The translations under genes and the position numbers were made by a program. The notes under the pieces were generated by a model. The model was not told the origin of the DNA. It was given only the letters and a program-made list of their open reading frames with translations, and did not search any database. Shown here one piece after another: positions 18,168 to 26,808 of a stretch of 64,000 nucleotides of DNA. The first letter of the stretch is position 1; each line of letters opens with the position of its first letter. The DNA is taken from positions 310,001 through 374,000 of the forward strand of contig NZ_CP121467.1 in assembly GCF_029691405.1 (NCBI RefSeq). The letters run 5' to 3'. This stretch comes from Streptococcus sp. D7B5. GTDB lineage: Bacteria > Bacillota > Bacilli > Lactobacillales > Streptococcaceae.

Positions 18168-18597
18168 AAAGGCGCACCACGACTATACAATCGTAGATAC
18201 GCTTGAAGCAGGAATGGTCCTGACAGGAACGGAAATCAAGAGTGTTCGAGCAGCTCGAATCAATCTCAAGGATGGGTTTGCCCAAGTGAAAAATGGGGAA
18301 GTCTGGTTGAGCAACGTTCATATCGCCCCTTACGAAGAGGGCAATATCTGGAATCAGGAACCAGAACGCCGTCGCAAACTCCTGCTCCATAAGAAACAAA
18401 TTCAAAAATTGGAACAAGAGACCAAAGGGACAGGAATGACCCTTGTTCCCCTCAAAGTCTATCTCAAAGACGGCTATGCCAAGCTTCTTTTAGGACTTGC
18501 CAAAGGGAAACATGACTATGACAAACGGGAGTCAATCAAGCGTCGTGAACAAAACCGCGACATCGCGCGTGTGATGAAAGCTGTCAACCAGCGTTAA
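18130..18597 (+). CDS. smpB: SsrA-binding protein SmpB
   Basis: Binds tmRNA and directs it to stalled ribosomes for trans-translation. It is 155 residues. Conserved blocks are [49 protein letters not shown] and the basic C-terminal tail [19 protein letters not shown], which enters the mRNA channel. The start ATG lies 38 bases inside rnr, preceded by AAAGGAG. The tmRNA gene itself is not in the window. tehB follows 14 bases later. Confidence 0.96.
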   Translation: MAKGEGKVVAQNKKAHHDYTIVDTLEAGMVLTGTEIKSVRAARINLKDGFAQVKNGEVWLSNVHIAPYEEGNIWNQEPERRRKLLLHKKQIQKLEQETKGTGMTLVPLKVYLKDGYAKLLLGLAKGKHDYDKRESIKRREQNRDIARVMKAVNQR

Positions 18598-18611
18598 GAA
18601 GAGGAAGTAAA

Positions 18612-19472
18612 ATGGAAAAATTAATTGCCTATAAACGGATGCCCTTGTGGAATAAACAGACCATGCCTGAAGATGTCCAGCAAAAGCATAATACTAAAGT
18701 TGGCACTTGGGGAAAAATTACTGTCTTGAAGGGGGCACTCAAGTTTATTGAGTTGACTGAAGATGGTGAGGTTCTAGCTGAACACCTCTTTGAAGCAGGA
18801 GCAGACAACCCTATGGCACAACCACAAGCTTGGCACCGAGTTGAGGCCGCAACAGACGATGTAGAATGGTACTTGGAATTTTATTGTAAACCTGAGGATT
18901 ATTTCCCTAAGAAATACCAGATCAATCCAGTCCATTCAGAGGTCCTAGAAGCTATGCAGACGGTGAAACCAGGAAGAGCCTTGGATTTGGGTTGTGGTCA
19001 AGGCCGTAACTCTCTCTTTCTTGCACAGAATGGTTTTGATGTGACAGCTGTGGATCAAAATGAATTATCCCTTGAAATCTTGCAAAGCATCGTAGAGCAA
19101 GAGGATCTAGACATGCCTGTCGGACTTTATGATATCAATTCAGCCAGCATTAGCCAAGACTATGATTTCATCGTTTCAACAGTTGTTCTGATGTTCCTAC
19201 AAGCGGACCGTATTCCAACTATTATCCAAAATATGCAGGAGCACACCACGGTCGGTGGCTATAATCTTATCGTCTGTGCCATGGATACAGAGGATTATCC
19301 TTGCTCGGTTAACTTCCCATTCACCTTTAAAGAAGGGGAGTTGGCGGACTACTACAAGGATTGGGAATTGGTCAAATATAATGAAAATCCAGGACATCTG
19401 CACCGTCGTGATGAAAATGGCAATCGCATTCAACTACGCTTTGCGACTATGCTAGCTAAAAAAGTCAAGTAA
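18612..19472 (+). CDS. tehB: TehB-type SAM-dependent methyltransferase with N-terminal cupin
   Basis: A 286-residue TehB protein associated with tellurite or oxidant resistance. The N-terminal 100 residues form a DUF1971 cupin-like domain ([17 protein letters not shown]) and the rest is a class I methyltransferase with the SAM motif [15 protein letters not shown] near residue 120. This fused layout is like H. influenzae TehB; E. coli TehB lacks the cupin part. The natural substrate is uncertain. The start has AGAGGAAGT upstream. It closes the rnr-smpB-tehB run; a terminator follows. Confidence 0.9.
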   Translation: MEKLIAYKRMPLWNKQTMPEDVQQKHNTKVGTWGKITVLKGALKFIELTEDGEVLAEHLFEAGADNPMAQPQAWHRVEAATDDVEWYLEFYCKPEDYFPKKYQINPVHSEVLEAMQTVKPGRALDLGCGQGRNSLFLAQNGFDVTAVDQNELSLEILQSIVEQEDLDMPVGLYDINSASISQDYDFIVSTVVLMFLQADRIPTIIQNMQEHTTVGGYNLIVCAMDTEDYPCSVNFPFTFKEGELADYYKDWELVKYNENPGHLHRRDENGNRIQLRFATMLAKKVK

Positions 19473-19485
19473 AAACCTATACCAG

Positions 19486-19524
19486 CGAATAGAAACCACT
19501 TTGCAAGGTCTCTATTCGTTTTTG
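19486..19524 (+). terminator. Terminator after tehB
   Basis: CGAATAG (with ACC) pairs with CTATTCG (with GGT), followed by TTTTTG. Confidence 0.8.
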
Positions 19525-19534
19525 TTTGCGTTGG

Positions 19535-19567
19535 TTGATTGGGGCGAGCAGGATTTTATGCTATACT
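19535..19567 (+). promoter_or_regulatory. Promoter of the Card1-like gene
   Basis: TGCTATACT (extended -10; TATACT at 19562-19567) with a TTGATT 21 bases further upstream, a long spacing. It leaves a leader of about 73 bases before the ATG at 19647. Confidence 0.5.
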
Positions 19568-19646
19568 AGAAGTAGGAAATCTGAGCAGTAGAACTGTGTT
19601 GCTGATACTCTCAGCGCAAGAAAGTCTTTATGATGGAGGTGGTCGA

Positions 19647-20795
19647 ATGACGAGTCTTTTGGTGGAATTGTATGATCGGCATGTATTGGAAAAGAATGTC
19701 TACCAAGCCTTCATCAGTGATTGTGACGAGATTCTTTTTTTATCTTTGACAAAAATAAGCAATGAAGAGAGACTCTCTCTCCGTCAGTTCATCATGGAAG
19801 AGGTGCATCATATCCAACGAGTGACCTTTCGTCAGTTATCCTTAGAACAACTAGCGGACCAGTTAGATTATTGTCTAGCAGGCTATAACCAGGTTCTTCT
19901 TGATGTTTTTGGTGGGGATTCGCTACTAGCCTTATCTCTCTATCAATACGGCTTGGATCGGGACCTTCCTATCGTTGCCATGGATGTCGAGCGAGGAAAA
20001 CAATACAAGTGGGTAGATGGCCAGTTGGAAAAAGAAGACTTGGACATTCCAACCCTAAGCATCCAACAGTTGATATCCTTGCGTGGTGGAAAAATGCTCA
20101 AATCAAAACGCCCTATCCACTCAGCTCAGCAAATTGCAGCCATCAAAAAACTAGCCAGCTCTGCCATTGCCAACCCTGCCCACTGGTATCAAGTGACCCA
20201 ATTTTTCTCTCTAGCTAAGACCAATGACCTGCATGCTGAGACAGAAAAGATACTGGAAAACAATGGCAGATATTATCACTATCCAAAATCCCTTATTCCT
20301 TTACTTGTGGAAGCAGGGATGCTTTGTATTGAAAGTGAGGACAAAAAACGAGTAGCTTACAGTTTTCCAAGTCAAGAAGCTCAGGTCTTTTGTCGCAACA
20401 AGGGGCATATTTTAGAGGTATATCTCTATCTCTTGGCACTTGAATCTCAGCTGTTTGATGAGTGCATGATAGGCGGTGAGATTGATTGGAATGGCATCTT
20501 TCCAGAGGCGGATAATGTCCAAAATGAGATTGATGTCATTCTGAGAAAGGGACGCTCGATTACCTTTATCTCCTGCAAGATGACAGATTTATCAGTCGAA
20601 GCCATCAATGAACTAGAAGTTTACGCCAATCATTTTGCTGGGGAGAGTTGCCTCAAGTTGATTGTTTGTACTGGAAAAATCAATCCAGCTTATGCCAATC
20701 GCTGCCAAGAATATGGCGTGCTGGTCATTAGAAGTGAGCAGATCGCCAATCTCATTCCCATGCTAAAAAAATATTCTAAGAGACAAAAAAGATAA
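19647..20795 (+). CDS. Card1-like protein: CARF-type domain, winged helix and PD-(D/E)xK nuclease
   Basis: A 382-residue protein resembling DUF1887/Card1 (Can2) endonucleases, which in type III CRISPR immunity are switched on by cyclic oligoadenylate. An N-terminal Rossmann-like region contains DVFGGDSLLALSLYQYGL (86-103), matching the CARF ligand loop usually written TGGTK but here FGGD. A winged-helix-like linker spans about 195-250. The C-terminal nuclease region has GHILEVY (E257), NEIDV (D296) and FISCK (S309, K311), the PD-(D/E)xK pattern with Ser at the usual Glu. The start follows ATGGAGGTGG; the frame extends 36 codons further without support. It has its own promoter and terminator. 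No cas gene is in the window. Confidence 0.75.
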   Translation: MTSLLVELYDRHVLEKNVYQAFISDCDEILFLSLTKISNEERLSLRQFIMEEVHHIQRVTFRQLSLEQLADQLDYCLAGYNQVLLDVFGGDSLLALSLYQYGLDRDLPIVAMDVERGKQYKWVDGQLEKEDLDIPTLSIQQLISLRGGKMLKSKRPIHSAQQIAAIKKLASSAIANPAHWYQVTQFFSLAKTNDLHAETEKILENNGRYYHYPKSLIPLLVEAGMLCIESEDKKRVAYSFPSQEAQVFCRNKGHILEVYLYLLALESQLFDECMIGGEIDWNGIFPEADNVQNEIDVILRKGRSITFISCKMTDLSVEAINELEVYANHFAGESCLKLIVCTGKINPAYANRCQEYGVLVIRSEQIANLIPMLKKYSKRQKR

Positions 20796-20810
20796 GAAAT
20801 AATATCATGA

Positions 20811-20834
20811 AAGGCTGGAAATCCAGTCTTTTTT
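20811..20834 (+). terminator. Terminator between the Card1-like gene and coiA
   Basis: AGGCTGGA pairs with TCCAGTCT across aa, followed by six T residues. Confidence 0.8.
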
Positions 20835-20842
20835 ACTTCTTT

Positions 20843-20850
20843 TTCGAATA
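20843..20850 (+). promoter_or_regulatory. Candidate ComX (SigX) combox for coiA
   Basis: TTCGAATA matches the late-competence combox TACGAATA at 7 of 8 bases, inside a T-rich stretch, 21 bases before the coiA ATG. This is the expected position for SigX-dependent transcription. Confidence 0.65.
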
Positions 20851-20871
20851 AATGAGAAAAGGAGGTAGACC

Positions 20872-21828
20872 ATGTTTGTAGCCAGAGATGCCAAGGGAAA
20901 TTTGGTGAATGCCCTCGAAAAAGACGTGACTAGGCAAGATTATACTTGTCCAGCCTGTGGTGGTGGACTACGATTACGCCAAGGACAGAGCATTCGAACG
21001 CATTTTGCCCATGAAAGGTTAAGAGATTGCATCGCTATTTTTGAAAATGAAAGTCCAGAACACTTGGGCAACAAAGAGATCCTTTATCACTGGGCCAAGA
21101 AGGACAATCAGGTCGCTTTAGAATATAGTCTGCCCAAGATTCAGCAAATAGCGGATGTTCTCGTCAATGAGAAACTAGCTCTGGAGGTCCAGTGCAGTCC
21201 CTTGTCTCAAAAGCTTTTAGGTCATAGAAGTCAAGGCTACCGTAGTCAGGGATACCAAGTTATCTGGCTACTGGGAGAAAAACTCTGGTTAAAAGAGAGA
21301 CTTACACAACTGCAAAGGGGATTTCTCTATTATAGTCAAAATATGGGTTTCTATGCTTGGGAACTAGATTTCAAAAAGCAAGTTTTGAGACTCAAATACC
21401 TTTTGCATCAGGACCTACGTGGCAAGCTTCATTTTCGGGTCAAGGAGTTTCCCTATGGTCAAGGAAATCTCTTGGAAATTCTACGATTTCCTTATCAGAA
21501 ACAAAAACTGCCTCGTTTTGCAGTTGAGCAAGATTCATCTATCTGTCACTACATTCGCCAACAGTTGTACTACCAAACGCCCTACTGGATGAAAAAGCAG
21601 GAGGAGGCTTATCAACGAGGAGACAATCTATTAAACCGTCAACTAGACGACTGGTATCCTCAAGTCAGACCAATAGAATCAGGAGATTTTTTGCAGATTG
21701 AAACGGATTTGACTAGCTATTATAGAAATTTTCAGGCTTACTATCAAAAAAAACCGAAAAATAATTGCCAAAAGCTCTATCCACCAGCCTTTTATCACTT
21801 ATATTTCTCAAAAAATGTGGTAAAATAG
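20872..21828 (+). CDS. coiA: Competence protein CoiA
   Basis: Late competence protein needed for recombination of incoming DNA during natural transformation, acting with RecA and DprA. It is 318 residues. The N-terminal zinc-ribbon-like block has CPAC (C26, C29), HFAH (H44, H47) and C53; a PD-(D/E)xK-like core follows with D95 in IADVLV and E105 in LALEVQCS, where Gln replaces the usual Lys as in the CoiA family. The ribosome binding site is AAAGGAGG. A combox-like element lies just upstream, so it is probably induced only during competence, unlike the separately terminated gene before it. pepF follows 18 bases later. Confidence 0.92.
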   Translation: MFVARDAKGNLVNALEKDVTRQDYTCPACGGGLRLRQGQSIRTHFAHERLRDCIAIFENESPEHLGNKEILYHWAKKDNQVALEYSLPKIQQIADVLVNEKLALEVQCSPLSQKLLGHRSQGYRSQGYQVIWLLGEKLWLKERLTQLQRGFLYYSQNMGFYAWELDFKKQVLRLKYLLHQDLRGKLHFRVKEFPYGQGNLLEILRFPYQKQKLPRFAVEQDSSICHYIRQQLYYQTPYWMKKQEEAYQRGDNLLNRQLDDWYPQVRPIESGDFLQIETDLTSYYRNFQAYYQKKPKNNCQKLYPPAFYHLYFSKNVVK

Positions 21829-21846
21829 AAAGGATGGAGGAATCTT

Positions 21847-23649
21847 ATGGTATTACAACGACATGAAATAAATGAAAAAGATACATGGGATCTTTCAACA
21901 ATCTACCCAACAGACCAGGCTTGGGAAGAAGCCTTGAAAGATTTAACTGAAAAAGTACAAACAGCATCTCGATATGAGGGGCATCTCTTGGATAGCGCAG
22001 ACAGTTTGCTTGAGATTACAGAATTCTCACTTGACTTGGAACGCCAAGTTGAAAAGCTTTATGTCTATGCGCATATGAAAAATGACCAGGACACACGTGA
22101 AGCCAAGTATCAAGAGTACTATGCTAAGGCAATGACCCTATACAGTCAGTTAGAACAAGCCTTTTCATTCTATGAACCTGAGTTTATGGAGATTAGTGAG
22201 GAGCAGTATGCGGCCTTCCTAGAAGCTCAACCAAAACTCCAAGTTTACAAGCACTTTTTTGACAAGCTCTTGCAAAAAAAAGACCATGTTCTTTCGCAAC
22301 GTGAGGAAGAATTGCTTGCTGGCGCAGGAGAAATCTTTGGCGCTGCTAGTGAAACCTTCGCTATTTTGGACAATGCGGATATTAGCTTCCCATATGTCTT
22401 TGATGATGAAGGCAATGAAGTGCAACTCTCACACGGTACTTACATTCGCTTGATGGAGTCTAAAAACCGTGAAGTGCGTCGTGGGGCCTATGAAGCCCTT
22501 TATGCGACTTACGAGCAATTCCAACACACTTATGCTAAGACTTTGCAGACAAATGTCAAGGTGCAAAACTACCGTGCAAAAGTCCGCAACTATAAGAGTG
22601 CTCGCCATGCAGCCCTCGCAGCAAACTTTGTTCCAGAAAGTGTCTATGACAATCTAGTAGCAGCAGTTCGCAAGCATTTGCCACTCTTGCATCGATACCT
22701 TAACCTGCGTTCTAAAATCTTGGGTATTTCAGATCTCAAGATGTACGATGTCTACACACCGCTATCTTCAGTAGAATACAGCTTTACCTACGAAGAAGCC
22801 TTGAAAAAGGCAGAAGAGGCCTTGGCAGTCTTGGGTGACGACTACTTGAGCCGTGTCAAACGTGCCTTCAGCGAGCGTTGGATTGATGTCTATGAAAACC
22901 AAGGCAAGCGTTCTGGTGCCTACTCTGGTGGTTCTTATGATACCAATGCCTTTATGCTTCTCAACTGGCAGGACAATTTAGACAATCTCTTTACCCTTGT
23001 CCATGAAACTGGTCACAGTATGCACTCCAGCTATACTCGTGAAACCCAACCTTATGTGTACGGAGATTACTCAATCTTCTTGGCAGAAATTGCCTCAACG
23101 ACCAATGAAAATATCTTGACAGAGAAATTATTGGAAGAAGTGGAAGACGATGCAACTCGCTTTGCAATCCTCAATAACTTCTTGGACGGTTTCCGTGGAA
23201 CAGTTTTCCGTCAAACTCAATTCGCTGAGTTTGAACATGCCATCCATCAAGCAGATCAAAATGGAGAAGTCTTGACCAGTGATTTCCTCAATAAGCTCTA
23301 CGCGGACTTGAACCAAGAGTACTATGGACTCAGCAAGGAAGACAATCCTCAGATCCAATACGAGTGGGCACGCATTCCACACTTCTACTATAACTACTAT
23401 GTTTATCAGTATTCAACAGGTTTTGCAGCTGCTTCAGCCTTGGCTGAGAAGATTGTCCATGGTAGTCAAGAAGATCGTGACCGCTATATCGACTACCTCA
23501 AGGCAGGTAAGTCTGACTATCCACTCAATGTCATGAGAAAAGCGGGAGTGGATATGGAGAAGGAAGACTATCTCAACGATGCCTTTGCAGTCTTTGAACG
23601 TCGCTTGAACGAGTTTGAAGCCCTTGTTGAAAAATTGGGACTAGCTTAA
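21847..23649 (+). CDS. pepF: Oligoendopeptidase F (M3 family)
   Basis: Cytoplasmic zinc metallopeptidase that cleaves oligopeptides of roughly 7-17 residues, supporting peptide nutrition and possibly signal-peptide turnover. It is 600 residues, the typical PepF/PepB length. The zinc motif HETGH is at residues 386-390 ([12 protein letters not shown]), with the third ligand Glu in [11 protein letters not shown] about 25 residues later. No signal peptide is seen. The start follows AAGGATGGAGGAATCTT. It lies in coiA-pepF-O-methyltransferase order, as in pneumococcus from memory. Confidence 0.96.
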   Translation: MVLQRHEINEKDTWDLSTIYPTDQAWEEALKDLTEKVQTASRYEGHLLDSADSLLEITEFSLDLERQVEKLYVYAHMKNDQDTREAKYQEYYAKAMTLYSQLEQAFSFYEPEFMEISEEQYAAFLEAQPKLQVYKHFFDKLLQKKDHVLSQREEELLAGAGEIFGAASETFAILDNADISFPYVFDDEGNEVQLSHGTYIRLMESKNREVRRGAYEALYATYEQFQHTYAKTLQTNVKVQNYRAKVRNYKSARHAALAANFVPESVYDNLVAAVRKHLPLLHRYLNLRSKILGISDLKMYDVYTPLSSVEYSFTYEEALKKAEEALAVLGDDYLSRVKRAFSERWIDVYENQGKRSGAYSGGSYDTNAFMLLNWQDNLDNLFTLVHETGHSMHSSYTRETQPYVYGDYSIFLAEIASTTNENILTEKLLEEVEDDATRFAILNNFLDGFRGTVFRQTQFAEFEHAIHQADQNGEVLTSDFLNKLYADLNQEYYGLSKEDNPQIQYEWARIPHFYYNYYVYQYSTGFAAASALAEKIVHGSQEDRDRYIDYLKAGKSDYPLNVMRKAGVDMEKEDYLNDAFAVFERRLNEFEALVEKLGLA

Positions 23650-23650
23650 G

Positions 23651-24364
23651 ATGGTAGAGTCTTATAGTAAAAATGCCAATCACAATATGCGTCGCCCCGT
23701 CGTCAAGGAAGAAATCGTAGAGTTTATGCGCCAGCGTCAAAAGCAGGTGACAGGTTCCTTGAAAGAATTGGAAGTCTTCGCTCGCAAGGAAAACATTCCC
23801 ATTATTCCTCATGAAACGGTCGCTTACTTTCGATTTCTCATGGAAACCATGCAACCTAAGAATATTTTGGAGATCGGAACGGCAATTGGCTTTTCAGCCC
23901 TCTTGATGGCGGAACATGCGCCAAATGCCAAGATTACAACGATTGACCGTAATCCTGAGATGATTGGCTTTGCCAAGGAAAATTTTGCCCAGTTTGACAG
24001 CCGCAAGCAAATCACCCTCCTAGAGGGAGATGCAGTCGATGTTTTATCTAGTCTGACAGAAACTTATGATTTTGTCTTTATGGATTCGGCCAAGTCCAAG
24101 TATATCGTCTTTCTACCTGAAATACTTAAACATTTGGAAGTTGGTGGAGTAGTGGTCTTGGATGATATTTTCCAAGGAGGAGATGTTGCCAAGGATATCA
24201 TGGAAGTCCGTCGTGGTCAACGAGCCATTTACCGTGGTTTGCAAAGACTTTTCGACGCAACTTTGAACAATCCAGGTCTAACAGCGACTCTAGTTCCACT
24301 TGGAGACGGCATTCTCATGCTAAGAAAAAATCTAGCAGAAGTAGAGCTTCCTGAGAGCGAATGA
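23651..24364 (+). CDS. O-methyltransferase family 3 protein (TrmR/YrrM-like)
   Basis: A 237-residue SAM-dependent methyltransferase of the O-methyltransferase family 3 (catechol OMT-like). The SAM loop is ILEIGTAIGFSALLMAE, the acidic residue follows in TIDRNPEM, and MDSAKSKY holds the metal-binding Asp expected for this family. B. subtilis YrrM (TrmR) methylates hydroxylated wobble uridine in tRNA, which would be the step after the U32-family hydroxylase system; that assignment is possible here but not proven. It starts one base after the pepF stop. prsA follows with its own upstream region. Confidence 0.82.
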   Translation: MVESYSKNANHNMRRPVVKEEIVEFMRQRQKQVTGSLKELEVFARKENIPIIPHETVAYFRFLMETMQPKNILEIGTAIGFSALLMAEHAPNAKITTIDRNPEMIGFAKENFAQFDSRKQITLLEGDAVDVLSSLTETYDFVFMDSAKSKYIVFLPEILKHLEVGGVVVLDDIFQGGDVAKDIMEVRRGQRAIYRGLQRLFDATLNNPGLTATLVPLGDGILMLRKNLAEVELPESE

Positions 24365-24431
24365 TTTTCAGGTAAATTTAAGAAATTATAGTAAAATAGA
24401 TAAGGTAACACTTATCGTAAAAGGAGTAAAA

Positions 24432-25373
24432 ATGAAGAAAAAACTTATGGCAGGAGCCATCACACTTTTATCAGTAGCAACACTTGCAGCTTGTTCAAAC
24501 AGTTCTGAAGGAAAAGATTTGATCAGCATGAAGGGCGATGTGATTACAGAGCATCAATTCTTTGAAGAAGTAAAGAACAATCCAACTGCACAACAAGTCT
24601 TGCTCAATATGACCATCCAAAAAGTATTTGAACAACAATATGGGTCAGAGGTAACAGATAAAGATGTGGATGACGCCGTTGCTGAGGAACAAAAGAAATA
24701 CGGCGATAGCTACAACAGCGTGCTTCAACGTGCAGGTATGACACCTGAGACTCGTAAAGCTCAAATCCGTACCAGCAAATTGGTTGAATTAGCGGTTAAA
24801 AAGGCTGCTGAGAGTGAGTTGACAGACGAAGCCTACCAAAAAGCTTTTGAGTCTTACACACCAGATGTAACAGCTCAAATCATCCGTTTGGATAATGAAG
24901 ACAAGGCAAAAGAAGTACTTGAGAAAGCTAAAGCAGAAGGTGCGGATTTTGCTCAGTTGGCAAAAGACAACTCTAACGACGATAAAACAAAAGAAAATGG
25001 TGGAGAAATCACTTTTGACTCTGCTTCAACAGAACTTCCAGAACAAGTCAAGAAAGCAGCCTTTGCCTTGGATGTGAACGGGGTTTCTGATGTGATTACA
25101 GCTACTGGAACACAAGCCTACAGTAGTCAGTTCTACATCATCAAAGTAACGAAGAAAACAGAAAAATCTTCTAATATCGAGGATTATAAAGAAAAATTGA
25201 AGACCATCATCTTGACTCAAAAACAAAATGATTCAGCCTTTGTTCAAGGAGTAATTGGTAAAGAATTGCAAGCAGCAAACATCAAGGTTAAAGACCAATC
25301 ATTCCAAAACATCTTCACCCAATACATCGGTGGTGGTGACTCAAGCTCAAGCAGCAGTTCTTCATCTAACTAA
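24432..25373 (+). CDS. prsA: Foldase lipoprotein PrsA (parvulin-type)
   Basis: Surface lipoprotein that helps secreted proteins fold after Sec export. It is 313 residues: a lipoprotein signal with lipobox LAAC (Cys21), an N-terminal chaperone region (24-140), a parvulin-like PPIase domain (about 144-240; TAQIIRLDNEDKAKEVLEKA) and a C-terminal part. The protein ends in GGGDSSSSSSSSSN, a low-complexity serine tail of nine residues. The ribosome binding site is AAAAGGAG. Streptococcal PrsA (PpmA-like) often lacks strong isomerase activity. A terminator follows directly. Confidence 0.93.
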   Translation: MKKKLMAGAITLLSVATLAACSNSSEGKDLISMKGDVITEHQFFEEVKNNPTAQQVLLNMTIQKVFEQQYGSEVTDKDVDDAVAEEQKKYGDSYNSVLQRAGMTPETRKAQIRTSKLVELAVKKAAESELTDEAYQKAFESYTPDVTAQIIRLDNEDKAKEVLEKAKAEGADFAQLAKDNSNDDKTKENGGEITFDSASTELPEQVKKAAFALDVNGVSDVITATGTQAYSSQFYIIKVTKKTEKSSNIEDYKEKLKTIILTQKQNDSAFVQGVIGKELQAANIKVKDQSFQNIFTQYIGGGDSSSSSSSSSN

Positions 25374-25381
25374 GTAAGCAA

Positions 25382-25413
25382 AAAACAAATCTCAAAAGAG
25401 ATTTGTTTTTTTT
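25382..25413 (+). terminator. Terminator after prsA
   Basis: AAAACAAATCTC pairs with GAGATTTGTTTT across four bases, followed by T residues. Confidence 0.9.
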
Positions 25414-25483
25414 ATACCTGATACGAGAAAATGAGTAAAATTCGAAGGATTAAAGGATAAGAGTTTTTTTCTTTCTGAAAAAG

Positions 25484-25492
25484 TGGTATAAT
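25484..25492 (+). promoter_or_regulatory. Extended -10 promoter for ftsW
   Basis: TGGTATAAT with TATAAT at 25487-25492, about 70 bases before the ftsW ATG. Confidence 0.55.
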
Positions 25493-25561
25493 AGCAATCA
25501 AAACTAGAAAATAAAACGGAATTGGGAACAGAAGCGTCTGTTCCTATTAGAGTGGTGAAAT

Positions 25562-26785
25562 ATGAAAATTAGCAAAAGGCACCTACTAAACTATTCCATT
25601 TTGATTCCTTACTTCCTTTTATCGATTTTGGGACTGATTGTGGTGTACTCGACAACGAGTGCAACCTTGATCGAAGAAGGAAAAAGTGCCTTTCAATTGG
25701 TGCGTAACCAGGGGATCTTCTGGATAGCTAGTTTGATTCTGATTGCCTTAATCTATAAATTAAAATTAGGTTTCCTAAGAAACGGACGTCTTATTTTTAT
25801 CGTAATGATTGTGGAGATGGTTCTTTTAGCTCTGGCGCGACTGGTCGGAACACCTGTTAATGGAGCATACGGATGGATCTCTGTAGGACCTGTAACGATT
25901 CAGCCTGCGGAATACCTTAAGATTATCATCATCTGGTACCTGGCGCATCGATTTTCAAAACAGCAAGATGAGATTGCGGTTTATGACTTCCAGGTTTTGA
26001 CACAGAATCAGTGGCTACCTCGAGCTTTTAACGACTGGCGTTTTGTTCTGCTAGTTCTGATTGGTAGCCTGGGAATTTTCCCAGACTTGGGAAATGCGAC
26101 CATCTTGGTCTTGGTGGCGCTCATCATGTATACCGTAAGTGGAATCGCCTATCGTTGGTTCTCAACCATTCTGGCTCTCTTGGCAGGGAGCTCAATGTTA
26201 GTCTTGTCTGTCATTCGCTTTGTTGGGGTTGAAAAGTTCTCTAAAATTCCTGTATTTGGTTACGTTGCTAAACGTTTTAGTGCCTTCTTTAATCCTTTTA
26301 ATGACTTGGCGGGTGCAGGACACCAGCTCGCAAATTCCTATTATGCAATGGTAAATGGTGGCTGGTTCGGGCTGGGATTAGGGAATTCTATCGAGAAGCG
26401 TGGTTATCTGCCAGAAGCCCATACGGATTTCGTCTTTTCGATTGTTATTGAGGAGTTTGGATTCGTAGGAGCCGGTATGATTTTGGCTTTACTCTTCTTC
26501 TTGATTTTACGAATCATCTTGGTTGGTATTCGAGCAAAGGACCCTTTTAACTCTATGGTTGCTATTGGTGTCGGAGGAATGATCCTTGTTCAGGTCTTTG
26601 TCAATATCGGTGGGATTTCAGGGTTGATTCCTTCTACAGGGGTAACCTTCCCCTTCCTTTCACAAGGTGGGAACAGTCTATTGGTATTATCCGTAGCCAT
26701 CGCGCTTGTACTAAACATTGATGCCAGCGAAAAACGTGCCAAACTTATCAGAGAATACGAGAATCAAATCGATGAAAATCTGTAA
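25562..26785 (+). CDS. ftsW: Septal peptidoglycan glycosyltransferase FtsW (SEDS family)
   Basis: SEDS-family polymerase that builds septal peptidoglycan with its class B PBP partner. It is 407 residues with about ten transmembrane helices. Conserved features are [13 protein letters not shown] in helix 1, [20 protein letters not shown] with the family WI and QPAE motifs, [21 protein letters not shown] (split across the extracytoplasmic loop) and the C-terminal [19 protein letters not shown]. RodA is an alternative, but the context (ftsW-ppc, as in pneumococcus) and motifs favour FtsW. The ribosome binding site is weak (GAGTGGTGAAAT). ppc starts 23 bases later. Confidence 0.92.
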   Translation: MKISKRHLLNYSILIPYFLLSILGLIVVYSTTSATLIEEGKSAFQLVRNQGIFWIASLILIALIYKLKLGFLRNGRLIFIVMIVEMVLLALARLVGTPVNGAYGWISVGPVTIQPAEYLKIIIIWYLAHRFSKQQDEIAVYDFQVLTQNQWLPRAFNDWRFVLLVLIGSLGIFPDLGNATILVLVALIMYTVSGIAYRWFSTILALLAGSSMLVLSVIRFVGVEKFSKIPVFGYVAKRFSAFFNPFNDLAGAGHQLANSYYAMVNGGWFGLGLGNSIEKRGYLPEAHTDFVFSIVIEEFGFVGAGMILALLFFLILRIILVGIRAKDPFNSMVAIGVGGMILVQVFVNIGGISGLIPSTGVTFPFLSQGGNSLLVLSVAIALVLNIDASEKRAKLIREYENQIDENL

Positions 26786-26808
26786 GGATTGAATGGAAAG
26801 GAAAGTAT

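Noticed and set aside
19647..20795. Card1-like gene as part of a type III CRISPR locus
   Set aside because: No repeats, cas10, csm/cmr or cas6 genes are found on either side; neighbours are tehB and coiA.
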